DNA of 64,000 nucleotides, taken from positions 44,151,797 through 44,215,796 of the forward strand of contig CP136061.1 of the NCBI GenBank assembly GCA_032622095.1, in the 5' to 3' direction. The notes below the pieces were generated by a model. The model ran no database searches. It saw only the letters and a program-made list of their open reading frames with translations, and was not told the origin of the DNA. The DNA is from Siphonodentalium dalli. Taxonomy: Eukaryota; Mollusca; Scaphopoda; Gadilida; Siphonodentaliidae. The position numbers and the translations under genes were made by a program. Numbering within the stretch: position 1 is the first letter of the stretch; every line of letters starts with the position of its first letter. Shown here in pieces: positions 49,015 through 61,449 of this stretch.

Positions 49015-50923
49015 CATAACTAAACGACATAGTAAAAGCACAAAGTGTTAAACGTCAATTTACTGTCCAGAGTTATACCGAGTAATTTCACTTCCTCGAT
49101 ACATGGGATAAGATGTGAAGCATTTATGCCAGTTATAGATTTACTTTTGGGACCCAATGATATTGCTTGGATTTGCCTTCATGCCATTTAGTGCGAACCA
49201 CTCAATGAGATGAAGGCTATCAGATTCCAGAGTGCTCCGAACTACATCAGGGTCCTTGTGAGAGAAGGAAATTGTGTTATCGTCTGCATAATTATAAAGG
49301 GAGCAGTCCTTCACAAAGCCGAAAATGTCATTCAGAAAGATGTTAAACATGGTTGGGCCCAGTATGGATCCATGTGGTACACCCTTGATGATGCACCTCC
49401 AGGAACTCACAATGCATGGAGCCAAGTTTAACGCATTGTCTGCGACCAGAAAGATAGCTCCCCATATAAGACACCGACTTTTCACAAAGATTATATGCAC
49501 GTAGTTGCTCTAACATAAGATCATGAGGTAGGCAATCAAAAGCCTTTGAAATGTCCATCATTACAGCGGCAACACTTTCATGCTTGTCAAGTGCCCAGCG
49601 CCAGTCTTCAATGGCACTTAACATTACGTCACTGCATCCATGATGCTTCCTAAAAGCTGAGAGAGCGGGGTTAAAAATAGATTCAAAATGCATTAATTTT
49701 GTAGCTGTGAATTTATCGCTTTCTCAAATAATTTTGATATAGTAGGTAAAATACTAACAGGCCTGTAGTTTTCCTTACTCAAAATATCATTTTTCTTGTG
49801 TATAGGTGTCACTTGAGCAACTTTAAGGCTATCCGGGAAAGCAACGACAGACAGAGAGTGGTTAAAAAGATTACTCAAAGGCACGTGGATTGCTGAGTTA
49901 GATATTTTCAGCATTTTTGCTAAGATACCGTTAATGCCAGTAGCCTTTTTTGAGTTTAGCTTACACATCTCTTTGGAGAAGAACTCTTCAGAGATTGGTT
50001 TCAGGCTAAAAGTCTCCGGCGAAATACAGTTCTCTTTGATTTTGACGATGCTTGGATGTTCCTTATTTACAGGATGGTTCATGGGTATATTTGATGCAAC
50101 GTCAATAAAAATGAGTTGAAAATTTCACAGACAGATTGTTGGTCAGTAATTAACTCACCATTTTCCAGTAATAATGTACTTGTTTTGGCTTTAAAGCCCT
50201 TATTTGTCAGAAATGGTTTGACAGTTGGCCAAAAATCAGCAGATTTTGGGCCATCTGAACATTTGTCATTAAAATACGACTGGATGCTTTCCTTCTTGAT
50301 ACGTGTGACCAGATTTCTTTGTTTACGGTAAAGTTCCCAATTTTTATGTGATCTGTATTTAAAATAGCGTTTCTGTAAGAATCTTTTCTTATAGATAGCT
50401 TTTCTCAAAGCCTTATTCATAAACGGGGCCGGGTTTTTATGTGGCCGCCTTGTTTTAACAGGGATGTGCTCATCAATGACATCAAGAAGAAGCCTTTCGT
50501 GCATCCAGTATATATATCATTGATATCATCAAATCCATATGCTGCATGGAAAGGAATCTTCGTGATGTCCTCAATGAGCGCATCAGTTTTTAGAGATTTG
50601 AAACTCCTATAATTTATAGGATCTTTACGAGGTAAAGCCACATGTGATTTCAGTTGAAAGGAGATTAAGTTATGTACATCACTTATTCCCGTACAGCAGT
50701 TTAGATGATGGAAGCATAAATTTGCTTTGTTTGTCAGAATGACATCATTTAAGGTTGGATTTGCGTTTTTTTTTAAACACGTAGGAGTTTTAACAATATT
50801 TTTCAGAGATAAAACCTTTAAAAGTGCGGAAAAATTAGTGCATTTAGATGAGTTTAACATATCTATGTTAAGGTCACCAATATAATTATAAAAGGTTATC
50901 ATCTTTTGTGGTGTGTTTGTCAC
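49015..50923 (-). pseudogene. LINE ORF: end of endonuclease and reverse transcriptase, frameshifted
   Basis: Minus-strand pieces in order: GDLNIDML and SDVHNLISF (end of the APE endonuclease; the canonical SDH is altered by one inserted residue); a linker (50504-50079); RT fingers with NYRPVSILPTISKLFEK; palm motif A in DISKAFDCLPHDLM; motif B-like GVPHGSILGP; catalytic YADD in LYNYADDNT; then, after a frameshift near 49165, the thumb (EVKLLGITLDSKLTF) to about 49015. Chain breaks near 50500, 50080, 49690, 49400 and 49165 show it is dead. CR1/L2-Jockey group affinity is inference. The 3' end is truncated. Confidence 0.85.
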
Positions 50924-51325
50924 ATATTAATTTGAAATCATTTTCAAAAGTCTTGTTTGACATACATGGTGGTCGGTATAATCCTGAGAAGAGCCATTTT
51001 GCTCTGTTAATTTGAACCTCAACCATGATGGATTCTATGTCTTTAAATTCAAGATTAGGTTTTCGACCACCAGGTATGTCAGATCTTAAATATGCAACAA
51101 TGCCACCGCCCTTATCGGTTCGATCTTTACGCCAGAAATGATATCCTTCTACATCCCTGAACTGGGCATCTGGGAAACTACTGTCAAGTTTAGTTTCACT
51201 TAAAAAGAGTAAATCAACAAGATTATTTGAGAGAATATTTCGGATATCAATATATTTGTATCTCAGACTGTTTATGTTGAGATAAGCGACTTGAAAGTTT
51301 CTTGGATTTTTGTGTCGAAGTTCCT
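50924..51325 (-). pseudogene. LINE endonuclease domain (N-terminal half)
   Basis: Read on the minus strand this stretch gives VAYLNINSLRYKYIDI, VDLLFLSETKLDSSFPDAQF, DRTDKGGGIVAYLRSDIPGG and SGLYRPP, the core of an APE-type endonuclease including the catalytic Glu in SETKLD. It joins the Zn-finger ORF upstream and the RT downstream through frame changes, so all three were probably one ORF. Confidence 0.8.
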
Positions 51326-51973
51326 TTAGTTCATCGAATATACACGGTGTAGATGATGAATTTGAAGATGTGAAATGTCCACAAGATCTACATCAGAAAA
51401 GTCAGTTTCTTCAGAATATGATACAGTTGATGTTAATGATGAATTAAAATAAGGCATCTGTTGTAGGCCTTCCACACATGCTCTACATGTCCATTTTGTG
51501 TTTTGGTCGTGTGTTGAAATGAGCAATGGCCTCCCATCCGAACACTTTATATGAGATCTAAGGTTGCAGATATTGCACGGAATATAACGCTCGGCACTTG
51601 GAACAGCTCTTGAGCATACTGCACATGGATTTCTTATCGGCCCTGGGTTTGGGCACTGACCACACAGTAAGATGTTTAATACAAGAGTCAGCTGTCTAAT
51701 AGACACATTTCGAATACCACTACCAGTGCTGTGTGTTGTTGTCTTCCTTGAGCACAAATATTTGTTTCGGATATTTGCGTCATTTATGGTTTGTGGGAAT
51801 ATCTGTGATATGCCGAAAAGTCCAGATGAGTTTTCCATAAAATACAAACTGCTGGAGAACAAGGTGTTTCCATCTATGGCATAATTGTAGTGTGTATGGT
51901 TGAAATTTCCTTCACATTCAGCCAAAACAGAGGTGTGGCTAAAGTTTATGGATATGGCAAATGAAGTCCACAT
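51326..51973 (-). pseudogene. LINE N-terminal region with NPGP motif and PHD-like finger
   Basis: 215 codons. Residues about 105-118 read NILLCGQCPNPGPIRNPC, resembling a degenerate 2A-type GDxExNPGP motif as known at the start of some non-LTR elements. It is followed directly by a PHD-like zinc finger (CAVC, CNIC, RSHIKC, WTCRAC). The end of the ORF runs out of frame into the endonuclease. Confidence 0.75.
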
Positions 51974-51989
51974 AATTTACCTGAATATT

Positions 51990-53300
51990 TGGAAGAAAAT
52001 ATTCATTGTTTTTGTTTTCGTGTGCCTCTTGCATGGGATCGTCAATCGAACGCATCCGCAGCAGATTTTACTTAGAGTGTTCGTTGGCACGTGTCACTTG
52101 GGTACTCTTACAACATCATTGTTATAGTATGTATGCCACTTAGGTCAGGGCTTAGGGGGGGGGGGCGTAGTTAGTGTGGATATATGCATAATGCTTCTCA
52201 GAAATCCCGGTTACAAACCAACACTCACAATTTCGTATATACGCAAACGCAACGTGCAGAGAGATATACGGGAACAAGTGCTTTCCTATTTTTAGAACGC
52301 AACACATGATACCAAACAAAATTACGTCGCGTAGGTGGTGGGTTTCACGACGGGATTAATTGACTGTCCGCTCTTTGCGAGGATGGGGTTCACGACGGGA
52401 TTAACTTTGCGGGGACTATTGACCATCTCGTAAGGGTGGACAACCTCTGTCAGGGGCTGCTCAATGGCCACGGGCAGGTTAAAAATAATCATACCTCTTC
52501 TGGGTCTGGGCGTGTATACATGTAGACATGAGCGTGTTGTGTTCCTAAGAACGCGGAGCGTGTTGTGTCCCTAAGAACGCGGATCGGGTAAGTTTTTCCG
52601 CCCTAGGTGAGCTCAAACTTCGTATATAAGTGTAAAACCACACGGGGATCGTCGACGTCGCATTGTGTGAAACATTCTTATGTCTGTCGTTTCTAGGAAC
52701 GGGGGAAATTTTCATCGGGTCAGTCTTAACCTTCAAACGGGTACCCACAAATTATATATTGTGACCCCGACATGACCTTGACCTTGAAAATGATCAATTC
52801 AAGGTCAAATCGAGTAAAATATTGAAAAACCAAATATTAACTCATTGAAAAACACAAACAAAACATAAAACATTGTCATGTTTCTGACCAAGCACGCCAG
52901 TGGCGGGCTAACCTGCTAGTATTCTATAATCCTACAATTTATAAAATCAAAAAAATTCAAAATTCAAAATCAAAACTTTCGAAAAAGAAACAAAACCTCT
53001 CAACCATGATTAAACCTCACAACCCGCATAGCTCTGCATATAAACATACAAATAGTGAGAACAATAATTAAAACCTCTGAAACTATGAAATCTCATATAT
53101 TTAGCTTACAACATGCAATTATATATAGCTTTGAAAACGGATACCTATACAAGTGTTCCTTTTGGCTGTTAGTCACTGAATTGTTTTCTCTTTTTTTGTA
53201 TTTGTTTCATCCAACTGCACCTCCTCCACGCTGCTCTCTTCTACTTTACTCCCCTTCTTGTAACCCATATAGCCCCCACCCACCCCACCTCAACCACCGT
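51990..53300. other. Unassigned; short direct repeats
   Basis: GAGCGTGTTGTGT(T/C)CCTAAGAACG occurs twice at about 52529-52585, and CACGACGGGATTAA twice near 52350 and 52390. No gene recognised. Confidence 0.35.
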
Positions 53301-53311
53301 GGTAAACTGCA

Positions 53312-53890
53312 ATGCCGATAAAATATCCATGCTCAACCTGTTCCAAATCAGTAAGAAACAATCAAGATGCTGACTTGTGCGACCAGTTGATTCATTTGAA
53401 ATGCAAGATTTTAACCACCTAGAACTACCAAATATAAAACCACTTATAAAAAACCCTTTTACACTGAATGATAATTATTTTCAAAATGCATTTAATGACG
53501 ATGACAACTTACTAGACACATTAAACCAACAAAAATCCTCCAATTATATATTATTAGAAGAACTCAATGAAAAAATTAAAGATATCGAAAGCAGTATATC
53601 AGCATCTTTGATCCATTTTAACATAAGATCGATAAAAAATAAAAACATAGTTAAATTGTCAACCTTTCTCAACAATTGTAAGCACAACTTTCACATTATA
53701 GTTATTACTGAAACTTGGTTAGCTGATGATTCACCAACGAACCTCGTGAAACTTAATTAATATAACTTAGTAGAAAGACATGATAAAGGGTGAGTTGGAC
53801 TATATATTCACTCATCATTAAAAGCTGAAATCCGATCTGACTTTACCACTAACTCTGACAAACTGGAAATCATTTCGCCGAATTAGAAGA
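53312..53890 (+). pseudogene. LINE 5' fragment: PHD-like finger and start of endonuclease
   Basis: ATG at 53312 opens YPCSTCSKSVRNNQDADLCD with LIHLKC, a PHD-like finger cut by a stop at about 53363. A second frame (53377-53760) continues to SLIHFNIRSIKNKNIVKL and HIIVITETWLADDS, the start of an APE endonuclease with its catalytic Glu. After TAA the homology goes on (VERHDKG, VGLYIHSSLKAEI) to about 53880. Opposite strand to the 49015-51973 element, related in design but not the same sequence. Confidence 0.7.
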
Positions 53891-53988
53891 TAACAAAGGG
53901 AAAAAACAAATAGTAGGATATACAGCCCCCCCCCCCCAAACATGGAATCTATCATGTCAAAGATATCCAAAGAGAAAAGGAACTGTAA

Positions 53989-54610
53989 TTACGATTCATA
54001 CCTGCCTTACCGAAAACTGTGCCCAGGTGACCCTCGGTTGACCACCTCCAGATATCCTGGGGGATGGTACATAAGAAATCGCCCAATTTTGAAGGAACTT
54101 TCGTATAATTTGAGTGTTTAGTGGCACAAGCTATCGCTATATGTCCACATAATCACTAAATACTCAAATTATACGAAATTTCCTTCAAATTGTGCGATTT
54201 CTTATGTACCATCCACCAGGATATCTGGAGGTGGTCAACCGAGGGTCAACTGGCCCAGTTTTCGGTAAGGCGGTTGGAATCGTGATTATGTGGACATATA
54301 GCGATAGCTTGTGCCACTAAACAATCAAATTATACGAAATTTTCTTCAAAATTGGGCGATTTCTTATGTACCATCCCACAGGATATCTGGATGTGGTCAA
54401 TCGAGGGTCAACTGGGCCCAGTTTTCGGTAAGGCGGGTTGGAATCGTGATTATGTGGACATATAGCGACAGCTTGTGCCACAAAATACTCAAATTATACG
54501 AAATATTCTTCAAAATTGGGCGATTTCTTATGTGCCACCCCCAGGATATCTGGAAGTGGTCAACCGAGGGTCAACTGGGCCTATTTACCAAGAAGGCGGG
54601 TAAGAATTAT
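53989..54610. repeat. 162-bp tandem repeat with inverted first unit
   Basis: GGTCAACCGAGGGTCAACTGG, AATTATACGAAATTT and GCGATTTCTTATGTACCATC recur with a period of about 162 bp. The unit at 53989-54130 is inverted relative to the three after it, so the left part can fold back around 54140. Confidence 0.75.
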
Positions 54611-54638
54611 CATTTATTATGTTTTTTTTCTTTAAAAT

Positions 54639-54696
54639 ACCATCGGATGGCAAATAGCGCATATCGGTAGAATCGCTATTTGCCATCCGATGGTAA
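54639..54696. repeat. Short palindrome
   Basis: ACCATCGGATGGCAAATAGC mirrored by GCTATTTGCCATCCGATGGT; loop of about 17 bp. Confidence 0.85.
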
Positions 54697-55021
54697 ATAG
54701 ACACTGAGTCTTCCACATATGAGAATGTTTATGTAGGCTGATTGTGAAGTCCGCATTTGGGTACCCAGCTTTACGAAAGCAGTCTTCAGGAGATATTTCC
54801 GATGCCTACAATTCTGCTCCGCTGGTATTCTCATGCATCGTGACAAATATATATCATATATATAAAACGTATTCACAAATATAGGTTCTGTGTGAGATTG
54901 CTTAGGAATATATATAGTTTCTATTCAATCTTTATGATATTTTTTGAGTTGGTAATGTTTTCAGAATAGGTACAATCGATGACAAATTGTGTGAAATTTT
55001 CCTGTTCATTTTGTATTTTAT

Positions 55022-55973
55022 TTATGTCAATAGAGTCACGAAACAGTTTGATATTGATCTTATTGGAGTGTATGTAGGGTTAATGCTTGTATGATTGCTG
55101 TCATAGTTGGGTATAGAGCTGTTTATTCTGCGTATATCGCCTTCGATTACGTCAAGCCGTAATTTAAGCTGCTCCATTTCAAGATCGTTAATTTTCTGAT
55201 GTGTTTTGTTCGTGTTAATTTGTTTAACATATGGCAGGGTTTTCACAATTATTTTGAGAACATCGTAACATTTGGATGGTTTCGTCCCGGTCGTTGATGA
55301 TAACCTCTAACCGCAGTATACATGTTTGCTTGAAGCGCAGATATTCTCAACTGGTTTGTGTTGTTGTTTGAGGAGGACATTTACTTTTTAGCTTGACATG
55401 TAGTTGGATTTGTCATTTTTATGTCGTTTTTGGTTTAGGTGTTTTACCTGCTGCAGGGTCACATTCATTTGCTGCTGCCTTTACTTGCTATTCTTCAGGA
55501 TTTGCAATCATTGTATTATTACACGGGGATGCTGATTTTTGCGCGTTTTGAGTGGGTTTTGCTATAGATTATTGATTTGTATTTTTCGTACTTTTGGTGG
55601 TTATTTTTGTGTTATATTCTCGTTTGAATTGTCAGTTGTTATGCCCTCTAATTCTAACTCTCGGATGAAGCACATTGGCATGCTTCCTTGGTGCATTTAT
55701 CATTATTTCCTTGATAGGAAACCATTCTTTACAGATCTCGCAACAGAGAGATTGTCCTAGTATTACAAGATTACATATATTACATACCAGTTGTGAATCT
55801 TCATATAGCTGTGAAAATTTAATGTCAGTATCATATAGTTCACATGCTGATGAAGTCATGTTTTCCACTATGTCAGCATTGATTTTATCGCTGTGTGTTT
55901 CCAATATACATGTACTACTATTAATGGTTTTGGATGTTTCGAGTAGTGTATGCTGATATTTGACTGTAGTCAT
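55022..55973 (-). pseudogene. Probable LINE ORF1 remnant: zinc finger then coiled coil
   Basis: The minus ORF 55973-55632 holds CNIC and CCEICKEWF, half a PHD-like finger. A further minus ORF at 55246-55022 has a heptad-like stretch, INDLEMEQLKLRLDVIEGDI, suggesting a short coiled coil. The order (finger, then coil) suits ORF1 of CR1/L2-type LINEs. Both frames are short and separated by stops. Attribution is inference. Confidence 0.4.
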
Positions 55974-56308
55974 TGTTAAAATTTGAGAAGGTTGCTCGCA
56001 GCTTTTTGGTTGTATGCTGCTGTTCGTGGTATCCAGTAATCTTGATTGACAGCCGTCTTGTTATGCTTGGAGTCAGGTCCGTCCTGGTTAGGTATCCAGT
56101 ACATCTTTGTTTTTGTTTTTTGTGTTATTATTTGCAGGGAAGTTGAGATCAGAATAACGTTTTTGTTCGAATTGTTATTCGGAGGGTTTTTTTTGTTGGA
56201 GTTGTATTTCTCATGTAACCTTGTTATATTAGGATAATTTGTTGTGCTCTGATTTATATTGAGCTTTGGTGTCGTAATTGGTGTTTTTGGGCATATACTT
56301 TTACTAGC

Positions 56309-56874
56309 TTACTCTAGTGCAATTGTAATGTCGGAATTATTTTGTAATTTGAACCATTGCTCAATATTTGTATGCATCACTTTGATAAAATTATCTTTAT
56401 TTGCTCCATTAATGAGGAGTCTATATGTGGTATGGTAACAATTGATGACACACAAGGAGCTTCTTTTTTTGCGCTTACTTGTCGTTTTCAATCTAGTTGT
56501 AAAGTCAGCTTGGGTACCACGCTTATGTGTGTATTTTTTCATTGATATGTCATATGCTTGTTCTTTGGCATTCTCGTCATTGATATATTTGTCGGTGTAT
56601 AGGTTATATCAGGTTTGAATGAAGTGATGTGGTTACCGTGTTTATCTTCCTTATGTATGGGTTCACGTTTTTCTGCTTCTGATTCTTTTGTGCGCACCCA
56701 ATCTTGGTTAAGGAAATACCCTTTGGCTGTAGTTTCAGCATGACTAGGTGCAAAAGTCTGGGGAGGCTTCCGTTGAAACAAGGTTTCGTCTTCTTTTTTT
56801 GTACATAAAGAGCATGAAATAAGCAAAACACACAACACTGGTGGGGGAACCACACCACTCCCGATGCAAATCAA
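56309..56874 (-). pseudogene. Unrecognised minus-strand ORFs, possibly upstream part of the same LINE
   Basis: ORFs of 111 and 77 codons. The first is hydrophilic in its second half (KEDETLFQRK, ESEAEKREPIHKEDKHG); the second is basic at its start. No domain recognised. They may belong to the ORF1 remnant that follows. Confidence 0.25.
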
Positions 56875-56879
56875 CAGGG

Positions 56880-58305
56880 TTCACGCCAAGCTCCATGCAG
56901 AGTTCAGTCCCCTACGCAGGACTTACCGCTGCCCGAACCTACACGTTATGTGAAGAAATGTCACATTTATTTATTTGAGATTTTTGTAGGTTACAATTAT
57001 TCTGCATTATACTGAGAAACTGAACTGTCCATATTCATTTGAAAATTGTCTAGATCAAGCCAGAGTGAATTGTAATTTGATAATTGTCTTGATTTGATTC
57101 AAAAATACATCTCACTCATAGCTACAAACTTATTTCCTCTAAGTCACTTATTGTTCAAGTATTTCATATTTTTTCGTCAATGTATGTGTTTTTCAATATT
57201 TATTGATCTTGTTCCTCTGAGCTTGAAAGTGTAATCTATCGTTACCACGTCTCTGTTTTAGCAAACACTTGAATGCTATATGACGTCACGGGGAATTATC
57301 GTTTGGAACTAAATGATCACCCGCCGTTTTGCGCTCATTTACACTTATACCCCTCTAGTCATATTCACATGGGTCTATATGTTATAAACCAGGCGGTTTA
57401 TCCTGGTGATGTTCAATTACCAGAGTATAGGTCCGCGGTCGTCAACCGGATCCAAACCATGCGGATTTGACATTAAACAAGGCTTGTGTAAACATTTTAA
57501 GGGAATTCATTATTTTACTTTAAAGACGAGCATGCAGTCCCCTTAGTAAACGTTCAGATAATATGTTCAACAAACGGCAACTACCGGTATATGTCGTATA
57601 TGATGAATAGCCCTTTGTTTAACTTCTTACCTGAAAATTTCCCATCAATGAATATATGAATCATTCTGCCCTAATTGTTATTTAACCTTTAGTCTGTACA
57701 TATTGTATGTCTGTCGTCTGCTCAGTTATATTTTCTAATGAACATCCCTCTAGAAGTATAATAATCAATTCCAATATATACTTTTATCACTGAATGAGAT
57801 AATCTATTTACACAATAGGCTTATAGTCCCATGCAAATGATTCAAGGTCCGGAATTCGCAAAACACTACCTATATATACATGTACATGTATATTGGCACA
57901 GACTCAGCGAGTACGGTATATTTTCGACACCTCGAAAAAATATACTTTCAACTTCAAGAAGTCGTCTGATGAGAGGAAGATTGCCAGATCAGAACCAGAA
58001 ATTCTCACAGTAATATTGAGAAAAAAAGTTAATAATGATCTATAAAATAAACGTTAGACAATCGGATGCATTTGGCTTATAGCTTAAGTCCTTATGGACA
58101 AGAAATATACTTTAGATAGCTGCTAATGGTCCATCGTTCCGAAAAATAGATAATTTTCTTCCCCGGGAAATTGATTTCAGACAGTTAGTATGTCATTTAT
58201 AGTAGCGATTTAAAAATCTACTATTGTTGTTTGCAACAACACACTTTGTCTTGGTGAGCATTATATATCGTCCTAACTAATGCGCCCATGTATTAAAATC
58301 CATAG
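56880..58305. other. No feature recognised
   Basis: AT-rich flank. Short ORFs at 57273 and 57831 have no recognisable motif. Confidence 0.35.
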
Positions 58306-58308
58306 TAA

Positions 58309-58703
58309 ATACTTTACCCAACAGAACGGCCCTGTGTCAATGCATTCTCTTATATATGCGAGTCGACCATAGGTCGCCTCGCATATATATAAGAGAATGC
58401 ATTGGCTTAACACATTAAAAATTATAAAATTGTTAAAGAATGTAAGAAAAACTGGTAAAAAGTGTTAAAAAAAGATTTGTTTTAGGCCAATGCATTCTCT
58501 TATATATGCGTGGCGACCTATGGTCGACTCGCATATATAAGAGAATGCATTGGCACAGGGCATAACTGTAACCATCACAATGTGGTCAATGAGCCGGTTC
58601 CAATGATATCCATATTTGTATGGTTTTATTGAGACAGACCCAAGATAATTTAGGCTGTTGCAGCTTTATTTGGCCGTTTTTGGCCTGTTTGTTGGGTAAA
58701 GGG
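58309..58703. mobile_element. TTAA MITE with two long hairpins
   Basis: Right end TTTGTTGGGTAAAGGG followed by TTAA (58704-58707). Left end TTTACCCAACA lacks a clear TTAA. Two hairpins (about 58338-58406 and 58490-58552), each built from AATGCATTCTCTTATATATG arms around a GACC(A/T)TAGGTCG-type core. Inverted relative to 18390-18720. Confidence 0.7.
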
Positions 58704-58709
58704 TTAATA

Positions 58710-60440
58710 CTAACCTGTTTCTCCGACATTTTTCAATTCTGTGACCTAAAAGTGACCTAAAAAAACTTCACAAATCTAAATTTAGCTCTTAGAGACTTCC
58801 CGTTGTCTCTCAAGAGGACACCGATCCGCTGAGGGGAACATATGCGATGTGATGTTGATTACACCATAGTAGCGCTCGCTTATCCCCGCCACCCAATATT
58901 TAGGTGCTGTATGCATGGGTCACCGTGAATCACTTTCCCTGACTTAGAAAATAATGAAAACGAGTTAATTTTCAAAGCTGTCCAAGACTTTTTAAGAGAC
59001 ACCACTTTTACAGACACAACAAATATTCAACATACCTGAGATGGGAAAGAGATAGGTCTGAAGGATTTCGACTCTTCCAAAACCCTGAATGTCAACCATT
59101 GAAACATGCAGTTGGTGAGCTAGATATGGTGCAGGAGTTATTGTACTTGTGCGAAACACCGCTATCAGAGAATTATTAATAATGAATAAAAGCAACCTTA
59201 CATGTACTTGTTCGTGACAGTTTTTGACAAACTTTATAAAATGATGTTATTTCGCATGAACCCACTTCGGAGGTCTTGAGTTCATTTAAAGTGGCACATA
59301 ATCTTCAAGTCTCTAATAAATACTAGTGACAACTTGCTGTTGTCACGTTCCGGTAATCAAATAAAAGTACATATAAATCGATGCAGGAACAATAAACATA
59401 CCACTTTCGGAGACCACAGCAAGGTACTGTTATATGACATTCTCATCTGTACGGTACAGTTTGCATTATTAAATATAATAATAACGTTGTCTTTATCGCT
59501 CATCTGAAGATACTCTGAACTGACAACTGAAATGGCAGCAACTTACGAGCTTCCCATACCAAGGCTTCATAGTGGTGACGTTAAACCACAATTAGCCAAA
59601 CATGTCATTTTAACGCCCAACTACCATGTACCACACTCTAGATGGTTTGTGATGGAAAGCATATGGGGGATCTTCATGTGTTTGTACATTTCACGGTAAT
59701 TCCTAATATACAAATAATCAATTAATCTTTCAATACTGGCGGTGTTATTTTCACAATTCATCCGAGTGATTCAAGATGGTCTATCTTTTCGTAACGAGTT
59801 TTATATAGTTTCCGGGGTATGAAATAATAAATATGAACCAAACCCATACTGTATAACCGGAAAAGCTTAATATTTTAATTTATTTAGATTTAATTCGATT
59901 TGTTCTGGTATAATACATACAACCTTTGTGATAGTTGACGGGCTATTGTTGTAACATAATCGACAGGCGCATTCGGATCGTAGCAAGAGGGAGAACTCTA
60001 TCGAGCACACTTCATCAAGACAAAATGTCATTTTGCGTCAGATGCTTTGCAAGAATAAATAACGTTTGTCGCAATGGACAAATTATGTACACAATCTTCA
60101 ACTGTGTCTGTTTGGTCCACATAAATGTTTGTAAGCTTGAAATCGGGTGTTAATGTGTTTATTACACACTACGTTATTCGAAACTTTACTCATTCAAAAT
60201 CCAAATGACTTGGATCCATGTTCAGTAACAGGGCGTGGCACATACTTTAAATTGGTATATATACGTCAATGAAATCTAATAATCTACAGTATAATTGATA
60301 CCGTATTATCGGTACATTATTTAATGCGACTTGTGGATATACTTCAATGTATCAGAATGTGGGATCCCGTTGCTATTCACCTAATCTATCGATGTATATA
60401 TACGTATCATGCCCCATGATGGTCGAATGTTTTATGGCAT
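58710..60440. other. Unassigned; one possible exon-like ORF
   Basis: ATG at 59532 opens a 55-codon ORF (MAATYELPIPRLHSGDV...MCLYISR) that ends in CG|GTAATT, a weak donor followed at once by an in-frame stop. Composition looks protein-like, but no homolog is recalled and no next exon is seen. Otherwise featureless. Confidence 0.2.
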
Positions 60441-60525
60441 TTCGGTGACTTAGAAATATAATTTAAAACAACTAAACGTATACGGCTATATGTAGTTATT
60501 TTAAATGGTATTTCTAAGTCACAAA
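60441..60525. repeat. Foldback repeat
   Basis: GTGACTTAGAAATA and TATTTCTAAGTCAC bracket AATTTAAAACAACTA/TAGTTATTTTAAAT arms. Confidence 0.7.
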
Positions 60526-60529
60526 ATCC

Positions 60530-60700
60530 CATAAAACGTGTTTTGTGTCCACAATTGAAGTTGTTTAAATCCAACATTTATTCATTATTTAGATTCATCG
60601 TACCATTCTATGAGCAGGTCTGGTGGGCTAAGACCTAATTGTGGATTGTTTTTCAGCATCTATTCATATGACAAGAACAATAGGATGCTATAGGAAACTC
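60530..60700 (+). repeat. Diverged duplicate of 61850-62010
   Basis: AAATCCAACAT, TTCATCGTACCATTCTATGAGC and GTGGGCTAAG recur in order near 61925-61980. Confidence 0.5.
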
Positions 60701-61449
60701 TATTAACTGAACTAACAACAAATTATTCAATTTTGGAGCAGAACATCCCCTATTTCAGCAATACTAATATACCAGAACCGTTACAAGGGTCATACAGTGT
60801 AATGCAGAAAAATCAGTTAGTGAAAGCATAATTTATTCCAATCATAATAACATATGGACATTTAACAGATAATAAAAACAATAATAATAGTATAAGTAGA
60901 TGGACATAAACCTGCCACAAGGACCTCCAGTCCAGACAGACATAGTCCAATGCAGAGAAATAACTTCACTGGTGCATGAAATAACTAGATAAGCACCACT
61001 ACAGATTCAAATATTACAAGTGTTAATATGCACAGATAAAGGGGAAAAGACATATAAATACATATGTATTTATAAACATGTATGAGCTATATTTATTCTT
61101 GGAAATATATTTTATTGTGAAAAATTTAATTTGTTCTGGATATTTGCACAAAAAAATCAGAAGACAGATATGAACCTTAACTTTCTTAGGATGCCCCTAA
61201 CATGTGCACATCCATGTAATTTCCATTTATATGTACTGTGTACTTATTATTACCACTGCGATTCTGCGACAAGCTTAACTTTTCAGTATATCAACATGTG
61301 TGCTTACTGCCATGTTTTATATTATGAAATAATATAGCAATATATTATAAATAATATAACAATGATCTATTTAGGCTCATCTAAAGTTTATTTTAATTAT
61401 AATCAGAATATTTCGACAGATATGGACAACAATTCAAAGAGATTGTCAG

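Noticed and set aside
57955-57990. CTGATGAGAGGAA, recalling a hammerhead ribozyme core
   Set aside because: The required GAAA-containing second core segment and flanking stems are absent.
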